A stretch of DNA of 64,000 bases from Anaeramoeba flamelloides (taxonomy: Eukaryota > Metamonada > Anaeramoebidae), in the NCBI GenBank assembly GCA_027625915.1, contig JANTQA010000047.1:11656001-11720000 (forward strand), read 5' to 3'. Below are positions 21,479 through 33,182 of the stretch, in pieces; positions within the stretch are counted from its first letter, which is position 1, and each line of letters begins with the position of its first letter. Both the position numbers and the translations under genes were made by a program. A model generated the notes under the pieces. That model worked only from the letters and a program-made list of their open reading frames with translations. It was not told where the DNA came from and made no database searches.

Positions 21479-21976
21479 TATAGTAGAGTAGTGAAAAAAA
21501 TATCGTACATGAAAAAAATCCCGGACAAGATTATTAATTGTGAATATTAGTAAAATTATTGTGTAATTTCATTTATTTACAATCAAATTCCTTTTTTTAA
21601 GAATCGAACTTTTTCAATTATAACTCCCCCACTTATTAGAATGATGATTGATGAAATCACACTTGTTCAAAACACCATTCAATCAATCAAAAAACAAGAA
21701 GAAAAATTATCATTTTCCAAACTCTAGTAAACCTCAATAAAACTGGATTGTTTTTCAAAAAAAGTTGATCAACATATGGCTATCAAGCAATTACTCGAGT
21801 ATTCTAGAGACACCTTACTTTGGTGGACTTTAGATAGGTTTATTACTAATCTCATAAAAAAATTGGTTATTTATAATAAGGATTTCATTGAAATTAGACA
21901 AAAATTTTACTAATACCCACAATTAAAAATCTTGTCCGGGATTTTTTTCATGTCAGGTATTTTTTTCCCTACTATA
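21479..21976. mobile_element. TA-flanked inverted-repeat element, family B, copy 1
   Basis: About 498 bp. It begins 'tatagtag' and ends 'ctactata'. Further in, 'catgaaaaaaatcccggaca' followed by 'agatt' and then 'aattgtg' at the left is mirrored by 'cttgtccgggatttttttca' then 'tg' at the right, giving terminal repeats of about 80 bp with few mismatches. The ends are compatible with a TA target duplication, as for Tc1/mariner elements. It is non-coding. Copies lie at 32703-33182 and 51589-52074. A Tc1/mariner transposase fossil begins 210 bp to the right. Confidence 0.8.
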
Positions 21977-22185
21977 AATTTAAAATTCAATTTGAAAAAA
22001 AAAAAGAAAAAATAAAAAAAAGTGTGCCCCTTTTTTTTGGAACACAGTTACCAAAAAATCCATTTTTATTGAAAGAAAAATTAATAAAAACCATTAATAG
22101 ATTCAGCTTGTCTTTTGATAACTAAATCTATCGTTTTAAATATAGAGTTTATTAATTTTCATAGGTTTCCCAACTCAAAGTATTC

Positions 22186-22535
22186 CATACATTAGTGAAA
22201 ATTTTAAAAATTCTTCTTCGTTTTTTGGTTACAATTTTTCAGTTTAGTATCCATAAATTCCCAATTGGATTTAAATTTGTGGAATTGGGGGACAAGGGTC
22301 CAGAACATTACATCCCCGATTTAAGTAGGTTTGAGTTTTTTTTTGAAGTATGTGGACAAGCTCCATCCTTTTGGAAAATCCATTTCAACTCACCATATTC
22401 TGAATTAGCGAGTTGAATTACATTTGATTTTTTTGATACTATCATTAATAATACATTCAGTATTGACACTTCCATTAATGATAATAAGGTCTGTTTGAAG
22501 GCAATGTGCTCTAGCACCCCATATCATGATTTTTT
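22186..22535 (-). pseudogene. Decayed Tc1/mariner-type transposase, C-terminal half
   Basis: Reading the minus strand from 22535 down: IMIWGARAHCLQTD then LIIINGSVNTE matches the Tc1 segment 'WGxIS...G...L...NGTVNSE'. After one frame shift, WIFQKDGACPHTSKKN matches the second-aspartate motif FQQDGAPPHTS. After one in-frame TAA, LSPNSTNLNPIGNLW matches WPPNSPDLNPIENLW, with both the Asp and the catalytic Glu replaced (NLNPIG). The N-terminal half, with the DNA-binding domain and first Asp, is missing. It is a dead copy of a plain DNA transposon. Its relationship to the neighbouring family B element (21479-21976) is suggested only by proximity and TA-type ends. Confidence 0.8.
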
Positions 22536-22539
22536 TTTA

Positions 22540-25500
22540 AAAAATTTTTTCTCGATAAAAAAAGAATCTTTTTTCTTTTTGAGAGAAAAAAAAAAATTTT
22601 TTTTTGTGATCAGAATGAAAACTTTTAAATTTAATTTTAAAGTGATTTTGAGATTTTCGAAAAGTTTTGAAAAAAAAAGAAAATTTTTTTTTTGAAAAAA
22701 AAAGAATCCAAAAAAAATCAAAAAAATTATTGAAAATCAAAAATCAAAAAAAAATGAAAAAAAATGATAAATAATTAACTTTAAAATTATTTACATTGAT
22801 TGTTAATATCTAATGTTTCTATTTAAGAGTCAAATATCACTTTTCTTGGAATTAAATTGATTTTGAAGGTGTACCCCAATTTCTGGAATTGAGTTTAAAA
22901 TATCTCGATTTGATAGAAAACATTGTAATTTTTGGAAATTTATTGCCAAACAAGCATATATACCATCAAAACCTTTAAATATATTTTTAACCCAAAGAAT
23001 ACAGAGAATTCAACAATTTAAATGTTTTTTTAATTGGAAAATTCTGAATTGAATATTTCTTTTTATTATATAGATTTTATTGGAAAAGAAAGGATGTTTT
23101 TTATAAGAAAGAATATTAAAAGTGGGTAAAAGTAAATCATAAATCTTGTTAAAAATAGTTAATATGAAGTGATTTTTTTAAAATAATAATAATTATAATA
23201 ATACTTTAATTTTATAAATTTGAATACTAGACAAAGTTATTAAAATTGACAATTTATGAAATTTATTTTGCATAATTCAAACCTTCTTTTTAATAGATAA
23301 TTAAAATAAATAACTTTGATAACAACAATACAAAATACTTATTTTAAACAGATAAATTATTTCATATACAAAACTAATGAAACTGTACTTATTATTTATC
23401 AGCACTTTCTTTAATAATTTTTTAATTTCAGTATTGTAATAAAAAATTGTTTTATTTTTTTGATTCAAACCTTTGACAGTATTTTAATTATATTTATTTT
23501 TCAAAAAAACTTTTTTAAAATTAATCATAGTTGATTCTTTCTCTTCAAAATGGAAAAAAGTAAAATAAAAATTGAAAATTTTAAAGTTCTAGTACCAACA
23601 TAAAAGCTTAAAATATCCTTTTTTTGTTTATCATTTTTTTTCAATATCTATTTTCAAAAACACTTAAAATAAAAGATTGCATAAAATGTAATAATTATTC
23701 ATATTCAAACCTAGACAAATCCTTTGTTCAAAACGATTATTGGGGATATTCCATAAATTTTATTTAAAAAAATGACAAAAAATGGCTATATTTTACTTTT
23801 ATATTAGTTTTAGGGCTTTAACAATTCATCAGAATTTTAATCAAGACCCAAAAAAGAAATTAATTTTTAGATTAAAAAAAAATTCAAATAATTTTAACAA
23901 AATAAATAGAATTGAAAGAATAACAAATCTGAAACCTTTAATCAAATTTAAAATAATTTTTACTTTTACAAACTATTTTAATTTTCTATGATTTTTCTGT
24001 TAAATATTTCATTTTTCTCAATTATATTATCTATTTTGTTAGTTCATAAAATTTTTATTTGAATGGTTGTTTAATTATTAATCTTGAGTTAAATCAATGG
24101 AAAAAATCACATACAATTCGTTGATGGTATCTTATCATTTGATAAATCAATAATTGATGTTGAAATTTCAACAAATTAACAAATATATTTTTTTTTTATA
24201 GTTTTTTCATATTTTTGTAAACAAGATTTAAATTAATCTGATTGATTTTTTTTACTTTTAATATCAGAACAATGATTATGAGAAAAACCTGAATACAAAG
24301 ATAGTCTGATGTGATTTAATATTTAGTTTTTGAAAAATAATGAAAATTAAGTTTTATTTTGCTCATTTTTAATTTTGGGTGTATCTAAATTTTCAGATTG
24401 TTCAAAGATATTTATAAATACAAATAATTCTATATTTTTTTTTTATCTTTTTTCAAACGAACCATTCTGGCTAAAAATTGTCAAATGGAAAAAAATTGTC
24501 AAATAGGGTTTAATTCTATACAGTGAGTAGTGAAAATGGAAAAATTTCAAATTATTTTTTTTACTAATTGGACACTGATCAGTGAAAATTATGAAACCCA
24601 AATTCCCCAAACTTGTTTAATACCTATTACTACAATCTTAAAGCCAATTCCACTTGAATAGAAAAAATATAGCAACAAAAAACCCAAAAAATTCACTTTT
24701 CACTAATGGTTTCAATTAAATCTCAAATTTGGAAATATTGAACCTACTTAAATTAAAGTTTTAGGTGTTTTTTTGGAATTATATTTTTTAATTCCAATAA
24801 TCAATCAAATTTTTGTACTTGGTTTTTTTTTAAAATGAACAAAAAAAGAGATTAAAAAATATTCGAAAATGAGAACATTTTCTACATTTTTACCTTTAAA
24901 ATTTGAATAGACAATTTTTTTTCCAGAATGGCAAAAATTATCTATTTTTGATTGTTTTTTGATTCTTGATAGATTACATTAAAGTAAAAGCCACCTAATT
25001 ATAGAAAATTTATCAATTAAAACAAGATTGATTACCAAATAAATAGTTAACCAAAAATCTATATATTATAGTATTTCGAAAACACTTTTTTCTTCTTAAA
25101 AGAAACAGTTATCTTTTGGAAAAAAAGACCAAAATACTTTTTAAATAGAAACCTGTCTGAAAGTAAAAAGAAAAATCGATTAAAAAAAGAAATAAATTAC
25201 TTTAAACAGTACTTCATTATAATATTATCCACCTAATCAACAAAAATAATATTAACCTCCTTGACTATCAAAATTCTGAGTTATTTTTACCATCTAAAAA
25301 ATCATGTTTTTTGCAATAAATGCTTAATGATAAGAGATCTTAACAAAGAAAAACTCATACCAAAAGATGGTATTAAAAAAATTGTGATTGTGTTTCATGC
25401 CTCATTTTGTCTTTAATTCTTCGTCTCCAATTTATGAGTCTTTCTTATCCCTCCTATTAAGGTTTTCAATAAAAATAGTTATTCGACTATTTTTCCTGTT

Positions 25501-25656
25501 TGACTTTTTTTCCAAAATTGTTGTGAATTGTATTCAACAAAAAAAAGTTAAAAATCAACATTTTTAAATTAATTGAATTGGATTTAAATCAGAAATAAAT
25601 AGAATTCTATAATAATAGCTTCCTTCCAAATCTTAGTAAATCTATAACGAAGTATC
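22540..25656. other. Gene-free repeat-rich stretch
   Basis: 22540-22790 is A/T homopolymer hairpin-rich. Isolated termini resembling family H occur at 22875-22903 ('aaggtgtaccccaatttctg') and around 24370-24400 ('gggtgtatctaaattttcag'), and 24100-24170 ('gttgatggtatc', 'gaaatttcaacaaatt') matches the family H interior. Degraded family H copies are therefore likely here. No coding sequence is supported. The open frame at 23782-23991 is Asn/Phe/Ile noise. Confidence 0.45.
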
Positions 25657-26197
25657 TTTTAAGGACTATTCGAATTTTATGCTCTGAGAGGGTTGGAATA
25701 CCATACAGTAAATGGTTCAAATGTTTAAAAAGTTATAGGTTTTGCTGAAAGTCAAAATATTGCAATTTTTCGGATTTTAAATGTTTTCTTGAAAATTAAA
25801 AAAATATTTTGAGATCCAAAATTTAACTGAATTCCCTCAAAAAACATTGCAAATTTGAATTACTAATTCTTTACCTATTGCTGCTGTGACTTTCCACTTT
25901 ATATTAAAGTATATTGATACCACCCCACTAAACTCTTGAAATATAAATATACGAAGTGGAAAGTCACAGGTGCAATAGGTAAAGAATTAGTAATTCAAAT
26001 TTGCAATGTTTTTTGAGGGAATTCAGTTAAATTTTGGATCTCAAAATATTTTTTTAATTTACAAACAAATCGTTAATAATTCCAAAAATTGTAATATTTT
26101 GACTTTCAGAAAAACCTACAACTTTTTAACAAGTTTTACCATTTACTGTATGGTATTCCAACCCTCGCAGAGCATTAAATTCGAATAATCCTTAAAA
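25657..26197. mobile_element. Fold-back element: two near-identical arms of about 245 bp
   Basis: The left arm 25657-25903 and right arm 25955-26197 are inverted copies around a 50-bp centre. Examples are 'aaggactattcgaattttat' against 'aaattcgaataatccttaaa', 'ggttggaataccatacagta' against 'tactgtatggtattccaacc', and 'ctaattctttacctattgct' against 'gcaataggtaaagaattag'. Mismatches are few, so it is comparatively young or recently converted. It is non-coding. It ends about 230 bp upstream of the start codon of the coiled-coil gene and may contribute to that promoter. Confidence 0.88.
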
Positions 26198-26427
26198 ATC
26201 AAAGAGCAAAAAAATCGATGTTGTGAGAAAAAAAAAGTATAAAATTCCAAGTATAATGATCAACAAATAAACATTAATTCGAGGACCGTTTCAATACTTG
26301 AACCATAAGCAATCAACCTAATCTTGTTTTTTGTTTCTTTTTCTATTTCCACTTAACTTATATTCCAAAAATATCACTCACAACCATTTCATTTTTCGTA
26401 ATTTTTTCCAAAAGTTCCGTTCTCCCA

Positions 26428-27494
26428 ATGAGTTATTACGATCCAATAAAATTACAAAAGGTGAAGATTTTTTTTATACCGGAAGGAACAACTTCTGTTC
26501 TATTTGTTTAATTTGAAAACTTTTCCACTCTTCTTTTAATACTAATAAGATCATGAAAGTCTTTTCTTTTTTTTTTTTTTTTTTTTCCTTTTTTATTCTT
26601 TTTTTTGAAATTGTTTTTTTTTTCAATTTTCGAGCAAATAGGAAAAAGAAGATCAAAAAAAACATTTTTATCAAGAAAAAGATTTTGTTCTTGGAAAGTT
26701 TGGAAATGAAATCCAAGAAAGAAACAAAGACTTAACTGTCTTGTCTACAACAATAAAAAATTTATCTGTTAAGCATAAGCAAACCCAAGAAAAATACAAC
26801 CAGCTGCTGAAATCATTAGACGAGGTTCAACAAATCCAAAACGAAGTCAAAAAATCAGAAAAGGAGGTACTAAGGCTAACTGGGCAGCTAAACACCGGGT
26901 ATGTCGAAAATCCGGAGATCTTAAAAAAAAAATGTCAAGAAGAACAAGACGAGGTCACCATGCTTGAAAACGAATTGATGAAAAAGTCCTTGGAATTAAA
27001 GGGGATCCAAGAATTGAAAGTGCACGTACAAACACTTGAAGATGCCTTACAAGAAAGGCTTTCAGAAAACAAGCAAATAAACACAAAACTAAATGAGGCT
27101 AATCAGGAATTAGAAGACAAGTGTAATCATATACAGCAAATATTAGATGAAAAGCCAAAAGAATTGACACAAGAAGAAAAATTGGATGAAAAAAAAAAAA
27201 ATTTAGGTCAGCTTCCAAGTTGTTCTGGGAATGTGTTATATAAAACTGGGGAAAGATTTGGTAGAATTAAATGGGCACCTGGGTTTATGCAAGTTGTTGA
27301 TGGATCACTCGAATTAATGAAACAAAAGGTATTTCTTCCTTTTTTAGTGTTTTCTTTTTCTTCTTTTCTTTTCTTTTCTTTTCTTTTCTTTTCTTTTCTT
27401 TTTGTTAATTACATTTTTATTTTTCAAGCAATTTGGGTGTTCAAAAATAACGAAAAGAATGGCAACAAAATTGAGATCTCCACTAAAAGACTGA
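26428..27494 (+). CDS. Three-exon coiled-coil protein, family not recognised
   Basis: Exons 26428-26460, 26642-27328 and 27429-27494 give 261 residues. Both introns are GT-AG (gtgaag...aaatag, 181 nt; gtattt...ttcaag, 100 nt), and all joins are in phase 0. The start MSYYDPIKLQK is chosen because its 33 bases end exactly on a donor in the right phase. The alternative ATG at 26553 would need a weak 'gtcttt' donor. Residues about 12-190 are long alpha-helical coiled coil rich in Glu, Lys and Gln. The C-terminal 60 residues are different and look conserved (LPSCSGNVLYKTGERFGRIK; WAPGFMQVVDGSLELMKQKQ; MATKLRSPLKD), with an aromatic core and an SPLK site. The second intron carries a TTTTC microsatellite. 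It may be a structural or cytoskeletal protein; the call goes no further. Confidence 0.75.
27358..27401. repeat. TTTTC microsatellite inside an intron
   Basis: About eight tandem copies of ttttc lie within the second intron of the coiled-coil gene, extending its polypyrimidine tract. Confidence 0.85.
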
Positions 27495-27873
27495 ATGCAG
27501 TCAATGAATAGTTCAGTTCAAACAGGATTATTTAAATTAAAGAGAATTTATTAAGAAAAAGGATTTGTTATCTGGCAATGGAAATAGAACTTTTTTTTTT
27601 TATTATTATTTTTGGGCTCTTGCTTTGAGGCACACTTACACATGAAAAGATGTGTGCATACTTTCTTCAGATTTAAACCAACTTTTGAGGTTAGATCTTT
27701 GATTAATTGAAATGGTTAAATAATATTAATTGATTTTGTTTCAAATATTTCATCATATTTACAAAATTGACGACTTTAAATGATTTTTAATAAAAATTCA
27801 AAAAATTCAAATTTTCTCACATTTTTTGTCAAAAAATTGCATTTTAATCTTCAATATCTTCATAATTCTTTTT

Positions 27874-29942
27874 TTAAGGGAGTAGCAACACCATAGCACC
27901 CACTAGAATTGAAATATGTGATAATTTATTAAAAATTATATTGGATATATTTATTTCTAGATTCTCAAAAAAATTTAAGAAAAAAATATTTCAAAACTTT
28001 AATTTTACTAATATCTACAATTAAAATTTCTGAGATTAAAATAATAATAAAAAAAAAAAAATTTAAATTTGAGAAATTTAATTAATTTTTTTATGGAGAT
28101 TATTAGTCTGAGATCTAAGACTAAATCCTTCACTTTGTATTTTAAGATTAGATTTTTATAATATTTTGTAATTATTTGATTCTAACCTGATCATCAACAA
28201 TATTCCCCAAATCCAAATATTTCTAGAGATCTCAAAAAAAAATTAAATAAGAATTATAATTATTATTTTTCAAATTTTTTCTTTACAAAACAGAATTTCG
28301 GGTTTTGTTGGTATTTCTTAAATATATCTTTATCTAATAATTAAAGCATATATGTTAAAACAATAATTCATTTCATTTGGCAATATGATTTCAATATTAT
28401 TAAACAAATTTTTTGCTAATTAATCGGATTTTTTTTTATTTATTTTACCTTTCTTGAAATGTTTTAGTAACTGATTTATTATGAACAAAATAATAAATTA
28501 CTTTTTTTTTGTCATCTTACAAAAGCATCTAAAAAATTCCATGATAATTCTTTTGAATTCTCATCAATAAAAATATCTAATGATTTTAGAACTTTTAGAC
28601 TATTATTAGATTTATTTAAAACTTTTTTAAAATATTTACTCAAAACGACTTTAACTCACCAATATAACTATATGTATGTGAAAAATAAAATCAAAAAATA
28701 TCTTTTACTATTATTTTTACAATCTTTAAAATTCATATTTTATTCAAATTAAAAAAAATCCTTGTATTTTTTAATTTTTCTTATTATTGAAGAGAACGTA
28801 TTCAATTAAAAAATACTTGATTATGTAGGATTATTCTTTTTGATATTTATACAAACGTAATTTATCATTTTTGATTTCAATTCCTAATCAATTTTAGTAA
28901 AATGTGTAATTATTTGAAATTGTGAGATTCTATTAGATAAAGATTAAATTACAAATCATGATATTGGTATTCATACCAGTATTAAAAATTAATTACAGTT
29001 TAATACTTGAGCTCTTTTCAAGTAATTCTAAAATATTTTAGAATTTCGAAAAATAATAATTTGAATAATATTAAAGATCTTTTAAAAAAAACAATTAATT
29101 TTGAAAAAGAAATCAAAAAGAAAGAAATCATTCTAGTAATCAAATCAAAATATAATTTTCTTTTTGTTTTAGACCCGGTCGGCTGGTTTGGTTGGGCGTT
29201 TACATTGACAATAATTATTTTTTTGGAATGATCCTTGAAATCTCAATTTATTATTTTATTTGATTTACCTAACTATACAAATACCCAGGATAATTGATAT
29301 CATTAAATGTATTCTATGTTTTTAATTCTCTTGAATTAAAAAAATCGTCTAACTCAATCATTTTTCAAAAACAACAGTTGAAATTCAACAGATTTCACAA
29401 AAAAGGTTTAACATAAAATGATAGATCTAAAGATTATTTAGGATCTTTTTTTTTTTTTTTTTTCAAGCCACATATTGTTCCTTTTAAATATTAGAGTAAG
29501 TTCAATTAGAATATGAGTCTAATACAATAAGTCAACACTTTCACTTTTTTCTCCATTTACAATTAGATCTGAAAAGTTTATTGTTTATTTATTTGTGGTT
29601 CTGTTTGATTTTTACAATTTAAAAAGCCTTTGTTTTTTAAAAATAATTTATTTAGATTTTTTTTCACATATATAAAATAAAATTCCTTAATAGAATGTTG
29701 GGAGAAGAACAAAAGGCCAACCATTTAACCTTTCCCAAATCAGATTAAATAAATCGACTTAACATTTTATTGTGGCATTTAATGTTATTTGTCAAAAAAA
29801 ATGTTATAAATTGTTTTTAAAGAAGTGCTTTGAATACTAAAAAGGAAAGAGATACAACCAAAGTAAAAAATGTTCTTTTCAAATCTTCTTGGAAATTTTC
29901 AAAAAAGTGAAAATTTTGATTTTATGGTGGCTACTCCCTTAA
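27874..29942. mobile_element. 2.07-kb non-coding element with 23-bp terminal inverted repeats (family E)
   Basis: The left end 'aagggagtagcaacaccata' and the right end 'tatggtggctactccctt' are inverted copies (right reverse complement 'aagggagtagccaccata'). The interior has no credible transposase. It is a large non-autonomous DNA element. Its right 1.3 kb is also present, diverged, at 15545-16881 with the same terminus. A short GC-richer patch at 29170-29205 ('cccggtcggctggtttggtt') is matched only loosely by 16110-16130 ('acggttggtgtg'). Confidence 0.75.
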
Positions 29943-30079
29943 ATTTTATTTTTAGAACTCTAAATCTTGTCTGTGTCAGGAAATGAAGGATAACCTAAAT
30001 ATTTTTTTTCAAAAAATAGTTTTCATTCAAGGATAAAATATCTTAAAATGAATAATTTTGGTTATAAACTTTGTTTCAG

Positions 30080-30468
30080 TCAAAGGAGCCAGGATTTTTT
30101 TCAAATATCAATTATTTTTTATAATTGGCCTTTGAAGAACAAATTTGAATTAAGTAGAATAATACACCTTAAAAGAATAGATGAGTACCCGTATAAAGTA
30201 AAACTAAAAAACCAAGATATTTTCTTAAAAACGGAAAAACTAAAATTCTTCTGGAATTATTGAGAAAAAAAAAATGTCTCGTTTTGATCTTCAAAATGAA
30301 GTTCAAATAAAACTCCAATAGAAATAAATATTTTTTCTCTAAAATCATTTTTATTGTTTCAGTAACAATAGAATAACACGTTTTTACCCAGTGGCTATAG
30401 ATCTTGCAATAAAATTAAAATTTGCAAATGAATTACCTATCAACATAAAAAAACAAAAACAAAAAGAA
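30080..30468 (+). pseudogene. Remnant of PH-domain coding sequence (RhoGEF-PH style) and an adjacent exon-like segment
   Basis: After the acceptor-like 'ctttgtttcag' (ends 30079) a frame reads SQDFFQISIIFYNW... LKNKFELSRIIHLKRIDEYP ... KVKLKNQDIFLKTEKLKFFW and stops. The pattern FELSRIIHL...YKVKL...IFLKTE..KFFW follows the strand order and terminal Trp helix of pleckstrin-homology domains as found after RhoGEF domains. A second exon-like piece, 30363-30468 (NNRITRFYPVAIDLAIKL...), lies between 'attgtttcag' and 'gaa|gtaaaa'. Phases of the pieces do not join, and a stop ends the PH piece, so I call decayed sequence. A gene with missed exons remains possible. Confidence 0.45.
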
Positions 30469-31100
30469 GTAAAAAACAAAAATGTGAAAAAATGATTTTG
30501 AATTTTGATTTTTCCAAAATTAAAAATTTTTTTCATCTAATATCAATTCAAACCCTTTAAACACATGTAATTCACTCATAATTACTGCCATCCTTTGATC
30601 AGAAAATGGTTTACTGTTGTTTATACAACCACATTCAGTCTTATAACACCCATTATGCAAATTAAAATTTTTGTTTTGCTTTTTTTATCCAAATATTACA
30701 GAATAAATAACCAACCGGTCTATTAAACAAATTGATTCAAAATGAACTTTAAAAATAAAAGTTCAATTCGACAAATTTCTTTGTAACCGAAAAGTTGAAG
30801 AATGTGTTTATAAATAAAATTCATTGTTTCTTTGTTATAGAAGACCTATATAATAACCGATTTTCTCCAAATTCAAATATTTATCACAATAAACAATAAG
30901 TAAATATGATATTGGAATTCAAAAGTTCTATTATTTAAAAAAGAAATTCTAAAAATGAAGGATCAAATCAGAAGATTTTTTCTCAAAAAATAGAATTTTT
31001 CATTCTCGAAAAAAACTAAAATTTCATAAAAATTGAAGAAAATTATGAAAAATTTTCAACTATTTGCATGAATAATTTAAATTTTACTGAAAATATCAAG

Positions 31101-31671
31101 GAGTGTACCTTTTAAAATTGATTTGTCCTTCGGTATATTAGTAAATAGTGAATTAGATGTGCCATTGATAACGAGAAGTAGAAAAAAGCATGAATTTAAT
31201 TCGAGACACGAATGTTATGCTCTGGGGTATGTGTATTTTCGACTACTGTAGTTGCATAATATTCTCAATTTTTTATTTTGTTTCTTAATAATTTGACTCT
31301 AAAAATATATTTTAATTAATACAACACTTAAATGAACTTTGGTTTTAATAAAACGATTTAAAATAAAAAATAAATTCAATAAATTGTAAAAATTAAATAT
31401 GTTTATATCTCTCTTTCTATTATTATGCTATTCTTTTTTTCATTTCCTTTCTTTCATTTCTTAATCTAAATGTTATCTTTCAAAGGAATCAGAAGTTATT
31501 AATTCACTCGATCTTGTCAAGCAATCCAGAACAATTAGAAAAGAAAAAAAAGATACAAAAAAAGAGTATTGTTTAGAAGTGCGTTCTTGTGGGGAATCAA
31601 TACTTTTTGCTTTAGAAAATGCACCTATCTTAAATATTTGGTACAAAACTTTATCACAATATCCTTTGTAA
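31101..31671 (+). pseudogene. Second PH-domain-like remnant, two exons with one frame slip in an A-run
   Basis: Exon 31101-31226 (SVPFKIDLSFGILVNSELDV...RKKHEFNSRHECYALG) ends on 'ctggg|gtatgt'. The acceptor 'ctttcaaag' at 31485 gives exon 31486-31671. In the phase predicted by the donor the second exon begins GNQKLLIHSILSSNPEQL, then stops. The +1 frame continues KEYCLEVRSCGESILFALEN then APILNIWYKTLSQYPL and ends. Together they follow a PH fold: basic first strand, N-Q-K-L-L third strand, EYCLEVRS fifth strand, and a final helix with Trp. The slip lies in the A-rich stretch near 31540-31565, so either a decayed gene or an assembly error in a homopolymer would explain it. The region just upstream is repeat F. 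Confidence 0.5.
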
Positions 31672-32702
31672 CGGTAATAATTATAAAGTTTTATTAATTT
31701 TAAATATGCTATTTCCTATTTGATATATTTTATTGAATTATCTTTTTTTTTTTTTTTGTTTTGTTTTTATTATCGTTAAACAAAATATTTTTCCAATAAT
31801 TCTATTTTTTATTGATCCAAATTAATCCCAACAAATTTCTATTTTTTTATTTCTCTTAATTTTTTGATTACTTAAACAATGCCTTTTTATTTTTTTTTAT
31901 CTTCAAGGAGATATTATTGAAATATTATTAAAAATAAAAAATATCAATTATTAATTTTTTAAATAATCTTAAATTTAATTTTACAAATAATTTTTTTATT
32001 TCTGTTTCCTTAAAATTTTCAAACTCTCAGTTTTTCAAAAATAATTATTTATAAGAACAATAGATTTCATAATACAAATTAATGTAAAGTAGTGAAAAAA
32101 TAAACTCTTTTTCAAAAATTGTGACTCACCTGAAATAATAAATTGAAAAAAAAATATATCTTTTTGTATTCAAGAACAATTAATAACTTAATCTGATTGG
32201 TAATTCACTTTTTAATCATTCTAAATCTATAAAAGCCTGATATATTAAAAATTAAAAAAAAAATAAACCCAAAAACTAAAAAAAAGTGAGTCACAATTTT
32301 TGAATTGAGCATTACGGGTTTTTTATTACTGAACTTTCTCTGAAAAAAAGTTGAACAACAAGATTTTTTATGAATAATTAAATCCATTTTCAAAGACATT
32401 ACATAGTCACAATTTTCAGAGTGATTATTTGTCTTTTGGAAGATCTCTTTCTTTTTATCCACTTGAAGTTTAAAAAAAAAAGAAAAAAAAAAAAAGAAAT
32501 CAAAAAAAAAGAAAAAGAAAAATTTTTCAAAAAAAAAAAAAAAAAAAGAAAAACAAAAGAAAAACTAAAATTTGCAAAATTACAAAAAATCATTGATCCA
32601 AAAATTTTGAAATATTTTTTTGTTAGGAATACTTAAATAAACCCTCCAAACAGCTTCCATAAACATTATAAAGTGAGTCAAAATTTTTGAAAAATAGTTT
32701 AT
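31672..32702. repeat. AT-rich spacer with partial repeat E (32235-32690)
   Basis: From 32235 the sequence matches 15170-15640 ('gcctgatat', 'gtgagtcacaatttttgaa', 'tggaagatctctttc', 'cataaacattataaa'). The repeat stops where a family B element begins at 32703. The rest (31672-32234) is T-rich with no feature seen. Confidence 0.5.
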
Positions 32703-33182
32703 ATAGGTAATGAAAAAAATACCTGACAAGATTTTTAATAGTGAGTCTTTTAAAATTGATGTGTAATTTCCTTTATTTTCAATCAAATCCTTTTTATAAC
32801 AATCAAACTATATAATTATTACTCACCAACTTATTAGAATGACGATTAATGAAATTACACTTGTTCAAAACACCATTCAATCAAAAAACAAGAATAATAA
32901 TTAACAATATCCAAATACTAGTAATCCTTTATAAAAATCTATTTTTTTTTCAAAAAAAGTTGATCTACTTCAACTATTAAAAAAATTACCTGACTATTCT
33001 CTAGGAAATTCTACTTTAATGAACTCTAGGTGGGTTATTTACTTAACTCATAAAAAAGGTGGTTATTTATAAAAGGGATTTGATTGAAAATAAAGGAAAT
33101 TACACATCAATTTTAAAAGACTCACAATTAAAAATCTTGTCTGGGATTTTTTTTTATGCCGGGTATTTATTTCCCCACTATA
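32703..33182. mobile_element. TA-flanked inverted-repeat element, family B, copy 2
   Basis: 480 bp. The left end 'tataggtaatgaaaaaaata' and right end 'gggtatttatttccccacta' followed by 'ta' are inverted. The interior 'aaacaccattcaatca', 'cttattagaatgacgattaa' and 'aaaaaaagttgatc' match copy 1 in the same orientation. It is non-coding. Confidence 0.78.

Noticed and set aside
22495-22740. Overlapping Phe/Lys-rich frames on both strands
   Set aside because: The DNA is an A/T homopolymer palindrome. Composition alone keeps the frames open.
26553-26558. ATGAAA at 26553 as the first exon of the coiled-coil gene
   Set aside because: It would need a 'gtcttt' donor, unlike the others here. The exon at 26428-26460 uses a better donor and is in phase.
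29007-29231. 74-codon frame at 29007
   Set aside because: It lies inside the 2.07-kb element, is of low complexity and matches no protein family.
31130-31215. tRNA-like segment beginning 'tccttcggtatattag' with 'aattcgagac' further on
   Set aside because: Some A-box and B-box resemblance, but no matching acceptor stem, and the bases are better explained as a PH-like coding exon.
32399-32636. Lys/Phe-rich frames on both strands
   Set aside because: They are translated A- and T-runs within repeat E.
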